Source of the DNA: Porodaedalea pini | Taxonomy: Eukaryota > Basidiomycota > Agaricomycetes > Hymenochaetales > Hymenochaetaceae | Direction: 5' to 3' | Assembly (NCBI GenBank): GCA_002794775.1 | Contig: NBAY01000014.1 | Location: 186,001-250,000 of the forward strand | DNA length: 64,000 bases | Shown here: positions 46,908 through 58,100 of the stretch, piece by piece | How positions within the stretch are numbered: the first letter of the stretch is position 1 | Layout of the letters: each line of letters opens with the position of its first letter | Made by a program: the position numbers and the translations under genes | The notes under the pieces: model-generated | Database searches by the model: none | What the model was told of the DNA's origin: nothing | The model's input: only the letters and a program-made list of their open reading frames with translations

Positions 46908-48271
46908 ATTGCTTCATACTGGCGTGTCTCGAAATGGGGAGACCAAGCTCCACGAGGTAGATTTCATGGAACTCAAGGCTAAGGCTGTGGTGCCTGCTGT
47001 GCGCACGTCTGCAATTGCCGCCCAGGAAAAGGCAACGAAAGAGGAAGGGAGAATTGACGGCATGGTGAAGATTGTTATTGGCATGAAGAAAGGGTCGACT
47101 TCCCGGGTTGGTATACGAACTTGCGTTGATTGTTCTGTAATCCCTCACTTTGTGCTGACAAATATTATAGGCGCTGATTAAGGTCGGTATGACATGCGTC
47201 TTCAGAGGGAGCTCCGAGCTTGAGGAACCCATAGCAATCTGTCCGACTACAGAAACGGCCATGTATCTCTAGTGAAGTACGGGAAATTCTCAATTTACAT
47301 CGTCGCGTGTACGAGGTGCTGCTTACCGTACTCGTCATCACAGGCATCAAGTCGGACAAGGAGAAGTTTGCCGGTGGTCTTTACACGATGACCGGCCGTG
47401 GCATCCAAGCTGCGACGTCGCATTGCCTTGGCCAAGACTTCTCATGGCCAGAGATGCTCAACGTCGTGATATCAGACCTGGACGATCTGCAGGGCACGAG
47501 TTCGAATGGTGGCAAATTATTCTGTGGCAGAACACATGGAGCCTTAGCACACGCATGCTCGGAATCATGGTCATGATTCGCTGCGACAACCAGGGTCTTG
47601 TTCTCCCATCACGCATCGCTCATTGTGCCCTGCGGTATTACCATGCGCACTTATAAGCAGGAGTTATACGACCGCTGTGAGGAGCTCGCGAAGACGCTCA
47701 GGAAAGCGCGAAGGTGGATGTACGGGACGGCTACACTCCTGGCTACAAGTTCAACGACTGGAAACAGAAGGCGCGAAAATTCAATTATTCCTTATTTCTT
47801 GGTTTACCTGTGGTCTTACAAATGGCTTTTTGTCCAGGTGTTCCACTTTGTCTTGAACTCGGTCCGGTTAATATCCAGAAGAAGCAAACACTTTCCGTGC
47901 GACGTGATGCAGGCTTGAAGGAGACTGCCATACCTGCACTTCTCAAGACTATCCAACAGGAGATGTTCGAGCACGCGAAGGCAAGGTACATGTCTTGCCT
48001 GCGCGTCGTGACAATGGGACGATGTCGTGCTGACATTGCTTCATACTTGCGTGCTCTCAAAACCGGCGAGACCAAGCTTCACAAGGTAGATTTTGTGGAA
48101 CTCAAGACCGATGCTGCGGCGCGCCTTACGTCGTCGCATGTACAAAAGGAGCTGCTTGCCGTACCCGTCATCCTGGGCATCAAGTCTGAGAAGAAGTTTG
48201 CTGGTGGTCTGTACATGATGATTGTGAAAGGCTTCATTCCGACGACCGGCCGTGACATCCTTTTAGTTTAG
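46908..48271 (+). pseudogene. Captured prolyl-tRNA synthetase fragments (tandem, decayed)
   Basis: Family strings of eukaryotic cytosolic prolyl-tRNA synthetase appear in several frames: GETKLHEVDFMELK, KKATKEEGRI-type linker, VDFPGWYTN, SELEEPIAICPTTETAMY, GIKSDKEKFAGGLYT, GRGIQAATSHCLGQDFS (class II motif 3 region), TWSLSTRMLGIMVMIRCDNQGLVLPSR, VPCGITMRT, GYTPGYKFNDW, GVPLCLELGP and QTLSVRRDAG. The real enzyme charges tRNA-Pro. Here large deletions, frameshifts and stops prevent this. An intron-like TGCGTTGATTG...ATTATAG remnant after WYTN (about 47118-47170) shows that genomic DNA was captured. At about 48031 the sequence restarts with the same ACATTGCTTCATACT found at 46908, giving a second, shorter copy (to 48271). 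Confidence 0.82.
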
Positions 48272-49189
48272 AATTTGTTTAAATACACTCAATTGCCACA
48301 AGAATCCGTAAGAAAATGATTGAAAAGTTTGGAATGCAGTAAGAATGTGAATAAAAATGTGTAGAAAGGTATCGGAAACTAGTCAAATTACTCAAATCTG
48401 GAACGATGCTTGGGAATCGTGCGGAATCGGAATACCTCCGAATTGGCTGGAATTGCTCAAATATTCCAGCTGATTCCAGGGATTCCAGGGATTCCGGCCA
48501 GGAGGTTTTTCCTGATGGACATCACATCATTCGACTTCCTACGCGATCTCGCTTTCGTCTTCGTCGAGAAGTACGATATACCAGCTGGTGTCACCGCGGT
48601 TCGTTCCTTTTTCTACGATACACGCCATTCACTGCCTCCCGTACTGCTTTTCGGCCTCGCGAGGTCCTTCTCTTGGAACGAGGAGGCCGAGTTCGCTTCG
48701 ACACTTACACTGGAGCTCGATTTCCGGGATGTCAGCTTGCAGAGCCAGCTGCACTCCATAGGTCCACAGAACGCACTAGACTTGATCGAGCTACGTACAT
48801 CTAGGCGTCGGACCGTTCTAGATGCATTAGTCGTCTATGGCGATAAGCAGGACTTCGAATACACCGACACCCAGATTAATTGGCTGTCCATATGCACGGT
48901 CAATTCTGCCGACGGAACGGCGACTCCGCCGGTGACCCAGTGCAACAAATGGAGCTCGTTTGCCGCTGATCCCGTTTGGATGGCTTTTAAATTTCTCATT
49001 TCCGAGGAGCTTGAGGCTCGTCCGTCGGGAAAAGGTCTCGAAGAACATAGATTCTGGTCCCGTCGCATTATCGATGACGTTCGAAAGTTAGGCCAATATT
49101 GCCCCTCGTGTCAAAGTTCCATCTTCACTGTGGACACGCTAGACGACGCGATTCGCTGTCTCCTCGATAGACTCCCAAAGTCTGTGTAA

Positions 49190-49889
49190 GCGCTGATGAC
49201 CCTCAGACCTCTGCACTAATGAGAAGGTAGGCCCAGGTTTTTTCTCAACGAGATTCTTGATTCACTCAGACACTACTTTTATAAATATTTATAGAAGGGA
49301 CATCTCAGCCGCAGATACACTCCTTTCATAAACTTCTCAGAGATTGTTTTACCGAGGGTCATGCAATCCTTTTCCTTGTTGAATGATAATTCCTATGGCA
49401 GCACGTGCCGAACACCTCAAGTATATATGATAACATTCAAACCAGAGAGGTGCCTTCTTCCTGTAATCTTGCTTTCTTGATGTAGACGTTGTGTTACGCA
49501 CTACTACTGCCTGTATCTCAGTAAATGTAGATAGACGCCCAAGCGGGCGCTTCAGAAACACGCGTTCCTCTGCATGCATTCCATCCTCCATGACTTACAA
49601 CCTTTATTCGAGCCATCACCTCTATCTTCAGAAAGTCTATTCGTAGCCTGCTCGCAGATCTTCTCCAAATTCAAAATCGTCAGAGAACAGACCAGTGTGC
49701 ACGGCTTTGAATCTCCGTTCCAAAATCGTACAACTATCGCCTTCCTCCCTCCCTTTCCCCACCATTGTATAGGATTCGCGAAAGAGACAACTATTTAGAA
49801 GCCAATAGCTTGGCGTACGTATACAAGGTGCACTTATCAACTAAATACTATCCAGGAAATTGAAGTTTACGTCCTCAGAATCCGGTCAG
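49190..49889. other. Intergenic between BTB paralogs
   Basis: No coding signal on either strand. It probably contains the promoter of the next gene; no clear motif is seen. Confidence 0.4.
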
Positions 49890-50828
49890 ATGTTACACGA
49901 CGCAGAGCACGAAGCTCCACCACCTAAAGAGTTCAGCTTCTATCCAGACTATAACGACGAAGATTCAGACTTGATTCTCCTTTCAAATGACGGACAAGGC
50001 TTCCGGGTCCATTCGCTTATCATGAAGCTTGCTTCGGACGTGTTCAAGACCATGATCGACGTAGCGCAAGGACAGCACTCGGCGTCGCAGAAGGAGCCAC
50101 TTCATCTACAGGAGGACGGTGAAGTTATCAAGTCACTCTTGGATTTCGTATATCCAGGCAAGGCATATTTTGGAGAGTCCACTCCGTCCATCATACATCT
50201 CAGGGATGTTTGCTTTGCAGCAGAGAAGTACGAGATGCACAGTGTGCTTCATGCCTCGCGGATTTTCCTGGGGTCGACGATCGGTAGTTTTCCACCGTTA
50301 CCCGCCTTTGCGCTTGCGTCACGGTATGAATGGGAAGCAGAGTTACGTCTCATATCGACTGCTACATTGTCGATCAATCTTTACTCCGCCGAATCAACAA
50401 AGCATCTCCAACTCGTTCCTTCCAATGGGGTAATAAGGCTCATAGAACTCCATCGAACACGAAGGGATGCTTTAGTTGCGTCTCTGAATCTGACAAAGAC
50501 AAGTCAACATCCGCCGAACCCTCTTACAATCCAATGGTGTTCAGTGAGGGCCGAAAACGCATCTGGGTTTGTGCCCTGCGTATATCCGTGGGCGCATTTC
50601 GAAACACCCCGGTGGAGTGTTCTTCAATATCGTCTCCTGGAAGAAATGGAGCGGATGTCAGATGGGTCGTCCATTCGGAAACAGGAGTTCTGGGATCGAA
50701 GCGAATTCAATCGTATTTGGACAACGACTTGCAGCAGCTGCGGCGGTGGCGGGACTGCAATCGTAAACAAGCATAAACTAAAGGACCAGGTCATTCGAGT
50801 TTTAGATAATTTGCCGAAGACAATATGA
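49890..50828 (+). CDS. BTB/POZ-domain protein, intact paralog
   Basis: Single exon, 312 residues from ATG 49890 (MLHDAEHEAPPPKEF). BTB core at about residues 18-100: YNDEDSDLILLSNDGQGFRVHSLIMKLASDVFKTMIDVAQ, LQEDGEVIKSLLDFVYPGKAYFG, IHLRDVCFAAEKYEMHSVLHA. C-terminal family blocks: ASRYEWEAELRLISTATLSINLYS, VIRLIELHRTRRDALVASLNLTK, YRLLEEMERMSDGSSIRKQEFWDRSEFNRIW, a CSSCGGGG pair of cysteines, and the ending LDNLPKTI. A CxxC near the end with a conserved upstream Trp might bind a metal together with other residues, but only two Cys are clear. Same direction as the other BTB genes, in agreement with tandem growth of the array. Confidence 0.86.
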   Translation: MLHDAEHEAPPPKEFSFYPDYNDEDSDLILLSNDGQGFRVHSLIMKLASDVFKTMIDVAQGQHSASQKEPLHLQEDGEVIKSLLDFVYPGKAYFGESTPSIIHLRDVCFAAEKYEMHSVLHASRIFLGSTIGSFPPLPAFALASRYEWEAELRLISTATLSINLYSAESTKHLQLVPSNGVIRLIELHRTRRDALVASLNLTKTSQHPPNPLTIQWCSVRAENASGFVPCVYPWAHFETPRWSVLQYRLLEEMERMSDGSSIRKQEFWDRSEFNRIWTTTCSSCGGGGTAIVNKHKLKDQVIRVLDNLPKTI

Positions 50829-51358
50829 GGTGGTGAGTGAGAAATTTGTTATGCAGGATCCAAACCCATAGTTAATCCTTTTATTTTTTCAATGATTGTA
50901 TTCGATTTTTCTAAAAGTATGTTGGCTCTGGGTTTCCACTGAATATGCGTAGTAAGCGTTCTAGATGATCTCTAATAGGATATAATGACTATGCACTGAG
51001 CTACCATAGGACAACCTGTCGGTTCACCACAGATGGACGGCGTTCTCCCTTATTCTATATCACTTGGGTTTTGACGTTACTTCGTATTTACGTACTTCGA
51101 GTACTTGTTCTTGGAAATTCAAAATGTCCTCGATAAATTGTCGTCTCAAGTGTGGATTGCTGTAGTGTTACCAACCTTTTCTGCGGACACATCAATGTCA
51201 TCCAATATTAATTGCTTGATTTGGGTGTGTCAGATCGTCGCAAGCGCTCTTATGATCCAAGCTTGACTCACAACTTTCATTTACGTTATCATCCGCTTCG
51301 TATTTTGTTCAAACCAACGTTCTGATATACAATTCGCCTTAAAACTGCTGCTGTCGCA
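50829..51358. other. Intergenic between BTB paralogs
   Basis: AT-rich; no supported feature. Confidence 0.4.
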
Positions 51359-53016
51359 ATGTCTTTCCATCCATCGTACACCTTCTCCGACTCCGATCTC
51401 GTTTTATCGTCGAAAGATGGTATCAAGTTCCAAGTCCATTCCTTTATCCTCAAACGCGTGTCCGGCATCTTTCGCAACATGCTCGAGATGCAGCGCGACT
51501 CCACAGAGGGGCCCACAGATCCGATCCAAATGGACGAGTCTCAGAAGGTCGTGAAAGCCCTGCTGGACGCGTGTTATCCAGAGCATAGCATCTTGGCATC
51601 CGATATCAAATCGTTCGACTTCCTACGCAATCTCGCATTCATCTTTGTCGAGAAGTACGACGTCCCTGCTGGTGTAGCTGCCGTCCTAGATTTCTTCTAC
51701 GATACACGCATTTTGTCAGCACTTTCTCCCATATTGCTTTATGGCCTTGCGAAAGGATTCTCCTGGAGGAAGGAAGCATCGGTAGCATTGAGGGCCACGC
51801 TTGACATTGACTTCAGGACACCTTATGCGTGAGAAAAGCTGGCCCAGTTGTGTGGTCAGGACGTAGCAGCTCTTATCGAGATGCGTCACTCGAAACGACA
51901 AAGTGTGCTGGACGCGTTAGTCATTGAAGGAACGAACGTATCACAGTCACAATGGGACCCGAGATGGTACTCAGCATGCATGCATGGTTGCTCTGCAAAG
52001 GGGGCTTTCGAATTCAATCCGGAGTGGGAAGCATTCCGCTTTCTGGTGTCTGAGGAGCTGGAGAGCCGCCCTTCGGGGAGTGGCCTCGAAAGCAGCCAAT
52101 TCTGGATTCACCCACATGGCAGGAAAATCTGGGGTTTTCCATGAGGAAGGAGTATATCACAGAGTGTTTAGTGGGGCTCATATAATTTTGGCTGGAAAAG
52201 TCTTACATGGATTGTAAATTCTCAATCAATCAAATTTTGCAGAAATTATGCTTTATGTATCTAAAATTGATGGCCACCAAGTAAAAGCATTTCTGAATTC
52301 AGAGTCTGCAATCTCCTTTGCTGAAGGATAAGATAATTCTGAGATTGTGAATCTCCACAGTAAATCAAGAGAATGGTGGTTATTAGATTTAGAATCTGTA
52401 AAGTCTTGGACACAAAGGAAAGAGGCTTGTTGGATTTAAAATCCACATAGACTCCTTGCATGAATGGAAGATCTCTCTCAGATTTGGGATCTATGCTGAG
52501 TTGATTATATGCTAATCATGTGATCCATAGATCCCAAATCTGAGAGATCTTCCATTCATGTAAGGAGTCTGTGTGGATTTTAAATCCAACAAGCCTCTTT
52601 CCTTTGTGTCCAAGACTTTACAGATTCTAAATCTAATAACCACCATTCTCTTGATTTACTGACAATAGAGACTCAGAATCCCAGAATTATCTTATCCTTC
52701 AGCAAAGGAGATTGCAGACTCTGAATTCAGAAATGCTTTTACTTGGTGGCCATCAATTTTAGATACATAAAGCATAATTTCTGCAAAATTTGATTGATTG
52801 AGAATTTACAATCCATATAAGGCTTTTCTGGCCAAAATTATATGAGCCCCACTAAACACTCCATGATATACTCCTCCCTCATGGAAAACCCCAGATTTTC
52901 CTGCTGTGCCATTCATTCACAAGCTTTCTCAGGTTGGGAAGTGTCCTGGCTGCAAAAGTACTATATTCATCCCAGAAATGGTGCGTGATGCCATGCGCAG
53001 TGCTCTGCGACGTTGA
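51359..53016 (+). pseudogene. BTB/POZ gene interrupted by a foldback element, with a nonsense codon
   Basis: ATG 51359 starts MSFHPSYTFSDSDLVLSSKDGIKFQVHSFILKRVSGIFRNMLEM. The BTB domain and following helices are intact (SFDFLRNLAFIFVEKYDVPAGVAAV). A TGA at 51830-51832 (PYA*EKLAQ) interrupts the frame; CGA to TGA is the simplest cause. The same frame continues to SEELESRPSGSGLESSQFWIH (52111), where the foldback element begins. After it, at about 52915-53016, the terminal block resumes (HKLSQVGKCPGCKSTIF ... RSALRR and stop) with the family CxxC pair. So the gene has both a stop and a 0.8-kb insertion. It is the closest relative of the split copy at 45012. Confidence 0.84.
52119..52904. mobile_element. 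Foldback (giant palindromic) element, about 0.79 kb
   Basis: Arms of about 377 bp (52119-52495 and 52526-52904) are nearly exact reverse complements around a 30-bp centre (about 52496-52525). The outer ends read GCAGGAAAATCTGGGG on both sides when read inward. ATTCAC occurs on both flanks (52106-52111 and 52915-52920), and leaving out everything between gives a continuous BTB frame (FWIH|KLSQVG), so it may be the target duplication. The whole arm length is inverted, with no coding capacity. Confidence 0.9.
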
Positions 53017-55103
53017 TACACTTTTGCCAAGGTGACCAGCTTTAGTCGAAGACATCCATGAGGCTTTATATCTCATTTCAATTCTTCAAAATCAGAGCTA
53101 TTTAGGAATCCGAATCCACAGTTGGTATACTTGCGTGTCTGCTGCCGTGCGCTATCTCCGCATGTACTTGCCATCGACTCGTGAATTGTACCAAGCTTAA
53201 GGTCGTTATCAGTTTCTTGCTCTCTCCGTCATGTCGTCATGTCTGTATCTGACCTGCTAAACCATTAACCATTCTGTACAGCCACACGCATATGCACTCC
53301 GAGTCTACACGCAGTCATTCCCCGAGCTACACCGGACCTCTACTCTCATCATTACACTCAGCCAGCCCATGCCTATATAGTATTTACTTCCGTCCCATTA
53401 TTAATACGTAGACAAGGCACACCCGAGCCCCGAGCCCCGAGCCCCGACTCCCGAGCCACACGTCGATCCCCGAAACGGATTTACCTCTCGCGTATATATG
53501 TATTAATATTCCCGCCCGATCGCGCCGTTAAATGCACTAGTACTTATTAATATTATCCGGTCTCGGGCGCCGGGCGCCGGGTCCGGATACTAAGGTCAAG
53601 CTTAAGGGAGCGAGATAGTAGGACTGAATTGTAGGTATTTCGAGCCCTGCGGATAATATTAAATTCGAGCCCCCCCGCTGCACAGACCTGAAACAGCTGA
53701 GGGGGGATACTTATTTTGAGAGACGGGAAAGCTTAAAGGTACGGTAGCGAAGTATATATATTTTTGGGATGCATCTGCGCGAGTACTAGTCTCGGTCCTC
53801 GTCTATTCATAATATTAATCGCACTAGAGCGCCGTTTATCTTATCGTGCCGGAACTATAACGCGCTGACAGTACTAGTGACAAGCTTAAGTCGGGTTTGC
53901 TTTCTTTCTCCGGCTTAGAGCCATAGATACATACTAGTATTCATTCAAGCAACCGTTCATTAGATCTCAATAGACATGGAAACATCCGAGTTCTCCCCCC
54001 GTTTATACCGTATTTTATTCATTCAACGTACGCGAAGCGGGGGTGACAGGCACATGTACATACTGTAGACTAGACTAGACGGAAGCTAATTCTCGATTGC
54101 TCGATGAGAGTCCAAAGGGGGCATGCAAAGGCGAGCGTAATTCGGAGGAAAGAGAAAGAGAGAGAAGAGAGTCCGGATGCGCTCGTGGTGGATTAGATTC
54201 AGGATTCAGGACTCGCGTACTCGAAGCGGTTTAGAAAGAAGTGGACGGGAGAAAAAGAAAAAGGAAATTTCGTAAGACCGTGGACGATGAACGATGGACA
54301 ATGAACCAGAGAAACCGAGAAAATGAGAAAGCAAAAAGGGTCGTCATGGGCACGTCAACATCAAAGTAGGCAAAACAACTTTTTGTATGTGCTTTTTTTT
54401 TTTTCGTAAATTCAAGAAGATCAAGAAGAAACCATCAGGCAATGGACACAAGAAAAAGAACCGAACACTCGGAAAGGAGGTCGATAAGCGATATATCTAT
54501 GTATGTATGTAACACGCGATCCGTTCAGGACGCGGGGGATGCAGGCTAGGACGAGGGAACGATACGAGGATGCTAGAAGTAGAAAAGCAAAAAGCAGTAG
54601 TAACAGCAAAGCAAAAAGAGGGCATTCAATCAGACTCGGACTTGGGGTGCACAGGAATTGGAATCGGAGCCGGGAAGGAGAGGAAGACTCGGGGACTAAA
54701 GACTCGAAAGCTCGGGGAACTCGGAGCAACAGGGGGGGGGGGGGGTATACAACGCAGAAGCATCAATCTCAGAACAAAAAACGCGGGTTTATATATCTTC
54801 TTCAGTCATCAGGCAGAGTCTTTAGCGAGAGGTCAAGGATCGAGGATCAAAAATCGTGACTAATGGGGATGGTTGGGATGCGGATGTGGAATAAGATGAA
54901 CGTTTGATAGCGATGCAGGTGTGGATAGGGACATTAAACAAAGCGAGTGATCTGGATAGACGTGGAGAGGGAAGGGGAGGGGGGATTGAAGGAAGTGATG
55001 AGGGGATCAGGGAGGGGGGGGGGGGGTAACCGAGGGCGGGAGTCGCGCGCATGGCGCTCACGCAGTAGAGAAGACCGGTACCACGGGAGAGGACGAACGC
55101 GGG
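53017..55103. other. Intergenic / 3' flank of the MADS-box gene
   Basis: Contains GAGCCCC repeats (about 53425-53445), TTAATATTA motifs (53503, 53549, 53808), a 14-G run (54732-54745) and a 13-G run (55014-55026). No coding region supported. Confidence 0.45.
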
Positions 55104-58100
55104 CTATGGGAACCAGCCCACGTCGATTGGCGTGCGCGCCTGCGGTCGTGTCTATCACAAAGTAAAAGTAAAAGTCAGCATGCAGTATTCTTCTTTCGAC
55201 TCTATTTCTGAAAGGAAACAAAATTATGCAGAAGAACTCACATCGCCCGCACCCCCGCTCCTCACATCCGACGTCTTCCCCCCTCCCGACCCCGTACCAG
55301 ACCCGTTCCCCCTCCCCACACCCGTCCCGAAAATATCCAGCTCCCCACCGCCCGAATGCCGTGCACTCATTCCCCCACCTCCACTTCCACCGCCATCGCT
55401 CGCCTCCTCCTCTTTCACCCGCCTCCCGCCTCCCCCTTCGTCGTCATCACCTCCAAGATACGAATCCGACCGGCTCCGCTTGCCCAGCGTCGACGCGCCC
55501 GTTGAGAGGGTCGCGGTGGAAGATGAAGATGCGGCCGTCGACGACGAGGACCCCGCCGCAGAGTTGGAATTGGAGTTGTTGTTAGCGTTGGAAGACGAGG
55601 AACCGCCCGCCCCCGCCCCGGGTGCCGATCCAGGGGCGGGGGCGCTAGATAAAAAATCCAGCCAAGCGGTGTCCGTTCCCCCTGATCCGCCGCCGCCGCT
55701 GCGCGACTGCATCTGAGCCTGAGCCTGAGCCTGAGCTTGCGCCTGCGCAGCGTTGTGCACCGGCCAGTCCAACTCCAGTCCACCTCCTCCCCCAGCACGC
55801 TGCGAATGCGAGTGGTGCGGCGACGCACTCGATGCGGGGCTCCCTCCCCCTCCGCCGCCGCCGCCTCCTGTGCCCAGGAGCCCGGCAAACGGGTTCGAGT
55901 TCGTGTTCGAGGGCGTGGAAGATGCGTTCGAAGGCGGGGGGCTCGCCTGCCCCTGGCCTTGTCCCTGCCCGTACAAAGACCTCCCGCTGTTCCCTCCGCC
56001 TCCGCCGGTGGAGGAAGGCGAGGGCGTGGGCCGGCCAAATGGGAGACCAAACTGCGACTGCGAGGTACCCGACTGTGAGTGTTGACTCTGCCCCTGCCCC
56101 TGCGACTGTAGATACGCAGCATGCGCTCCAGGGTCGTCAATCGTATACGCCGTCGGGCCACCAGGGTATGCTCCAGCCGCGCCCGTCCCAGAGGCCGACG
56201 CGGACGAGTCGATCCTGGGGCGCTTCGCCTGTGGGAGGCTGAAGTTGAACGGGCTGTGGCGCTCAAGGCTCACGGGGATAGCGGAGCCCGGCCCCGGGTA
56301 CGCACTTGTGGGTGACTGCGAGTATGAATGGTGTGTGTGTGAGTGCGAGGGCGCGGAGAGGTGCGTGGAGAGCGAGGGGTGTTGCGCGTGCGAGGGGAAG
56401 GAGGAGAGGTGCGAGAGCCCGCCGTGCGTGCTGTGGGAGGGGAAGGAATGTGCGGGGATGGAGTGCGAGGGGAAGGACGAGGGGAGACTGAGCGGCGTGC
56501 GGTATTCGAGCTGCTGGACGACGGGGCAGGGGAGGAAGGAAGCATGTTAGTATGTGTATGCGATGAGATCGCGCCGCCGACACCGACGATGGCACGACGA
56601 AGTTGGGACAAAGACTCACATCAAGCCCCATGTTCATGCCGCCGCTCATCCTCCCTCCCCCACCCATGCTTCCAGTCCCCCGTCCGCCCATCCCCATCCC
56701 ACTCCCACCTCGTCCACTCATACTCCCTCCCCCTCCCCCCATGCTGCCTCCGGAGGACCCGCCGGGCCGTCGTGACGACGACGCTCCTCCGGACCCAGAG
56801 GGCCGGGGCGCATCGTCGTCCTCATCATCCTCATCGTGCGCGCCGTCGTCCGGCGTCTTGCTAAAGTCGGCAGGGTGTTTCGATTCGCGCTCGCCGTCAA
56901 ACTAACCAGGGGCAATGCGAGTTTCGATCACGTCGGAATGGTGCGGAGCGAGTCCGAGGCCGGATGCGTTAGGCCGGGGGGATGAGATGCGAGGCATCCG
57001 TGGTTACAAATTATGGATGAGCGTGAGTGTGTGCGGGCGTCGCAAGGGGCCAGAGAAGCCCGCGTATGCCGTGGTGAAACGCGAGACGTGCGGCCGGGCA
57101 CAGACCCGCGTGTGCGTGCGGAGACAAGTTCGTCCGTGCGGTTGTTGTTGTGATTTTGTGCGGTGTGATGCGGTGCGTTGGGGCCAACGATCGGACATAC
57201 AGGGGGGATGATGGTGAGATATCGTGAAAATGGGGGGAGCGCGGGAAGAGCGGGGGAGCGTGTCAGCGTGCGTCATGAACGATGTAAAAAAAAAAATAGA
57301 CGTGAAAATGCGAAGGAGAAAGGGGGCTGCGACTGCGGGCGCGGGTCGCGGTCACCATAGACCCTCGGGATGCAAGGGAAAAGGGGGGGGAAGGAGGGAA
57401 AGGGGGAACGTACGTGAAGGTGTCGCTGGACCATGTTGTCGACGTCGGCCGAGCAGTACTCATGCAGCTTCACATGGTGTCCGGCGCGTTCCTCTGTTCC
57501 GCCGCCGGGAGGACGATCGTCGTTCCAATCCCGGACATCGTCATCATCGGCATCATTGTCAATATCGTCGTCGGTTGTAGTCGAGGCGAAGAGGCGCCGT
57601 TGACGTCGCGCGACATGTATTCGTATTCGAGCGACAGCGACAGCGACGAGCCAAGCCAAGCCACCGCCATGGTCATCCCGTGGAATAAAAATAGAACAGA
57701 GAACAGAGAACAGAACCTGGGTGTGAGAAGGGAAAGATACGATACGCGAGAGAAGAGCCTCGAACTGACCGAAGATGATGACGGCGACGTCGACGGAGCA
57801 CAATACACCGAGCTCATACGCCTTCTTGAATAATCCGTTCTTCCTCTGTGCGCGACGAGCACAGCGAGCGAGAGGGGACGGGATATAAAAATAAAATAGG
57901 CGTTAGGCTCGGTTGTGGAAATATAATAATAGGAGAGGCGGGGCGAGGCGAGGCGATGCGCTGCGCCAAGGCCGAGGGCCGTCGACGCGCGAAATAAAAA
58001 TAGAGGAACTCGCCTTGAGGAACGTTACAGACCGGTTGCGTTCGTGCTGCAGAGAGAAAGACAGACAGAGTTAGGACTGAAGTACTGAATGGAAACGGGA

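Larger units (their letters stand above)
45281..48514. mobile_element. hAT-like non-autonomous element carrying captured gene pieces (3234 bp)
   Basis: Ends are perfect 14-bp inverted repeats: CAGGAAAAACCTCC (45281-45294) and GGAGGTTTTTCCTG (48501-48514). Flanking octamers ACAGACAT (45273-45280) and ATGGACAT (48515-48522) match at 6 of 8 positions and include the reading-frame join of the host BTB gene. The left subterminal region is rich in TTAGAATTGTAGAA-like words. Inside are a long inverted repeat (about 45655-46325) and two tandem pieces of a prolyl-tRNA synthetase gene. No transposase coding is visible, so it would need one supplied from elsewhere. Confidence 0.78.
45012..49189 (+). pseudogene. 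BTB/POZ gene split by a hAT-like element
   Basis: The 5' part (45012-45280) gives the BTB core: FHPSYTFADADIVLLSKDGVKFQVHSLILKLASVFFRGMLG ... LLDVSYPNRSIAITD. The 3' part resumes at 48523: TSFDFLRDLAFVFVEKYDIPAGV, LARSFSWNEEAEFASTLTLELDF, LRTSRRRTVLDAL, FLISEELEARPSGKGL, CPSC and the ending LDRLPKSV. Leaving out 45281-48522 (the element plus one copy of the duplication) gives 936 nt with no stop, 311 residues, matching the 51359 paralog across the join (ASDIKSFDFLRNLAF). The two halves have no other lesions, so the insertion looks recent. With it present, the predicted product is a 99-residue BTB stub ending in element sequence. Confidence 0.88.

Noticed and set aside
50330..50776. 148-codon frame inside the BTB gene
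   Set aside because: Overlaps the 49890 BTB gene in another frame and has no paralog.
55415..56266. 283-codon reverse frame and several plus-strand frames over the MADS gene
   Set aside because: Shadows of GC-rich low-complexity coding in the real frame (poly-Gly, Ser, Gln/Ala).
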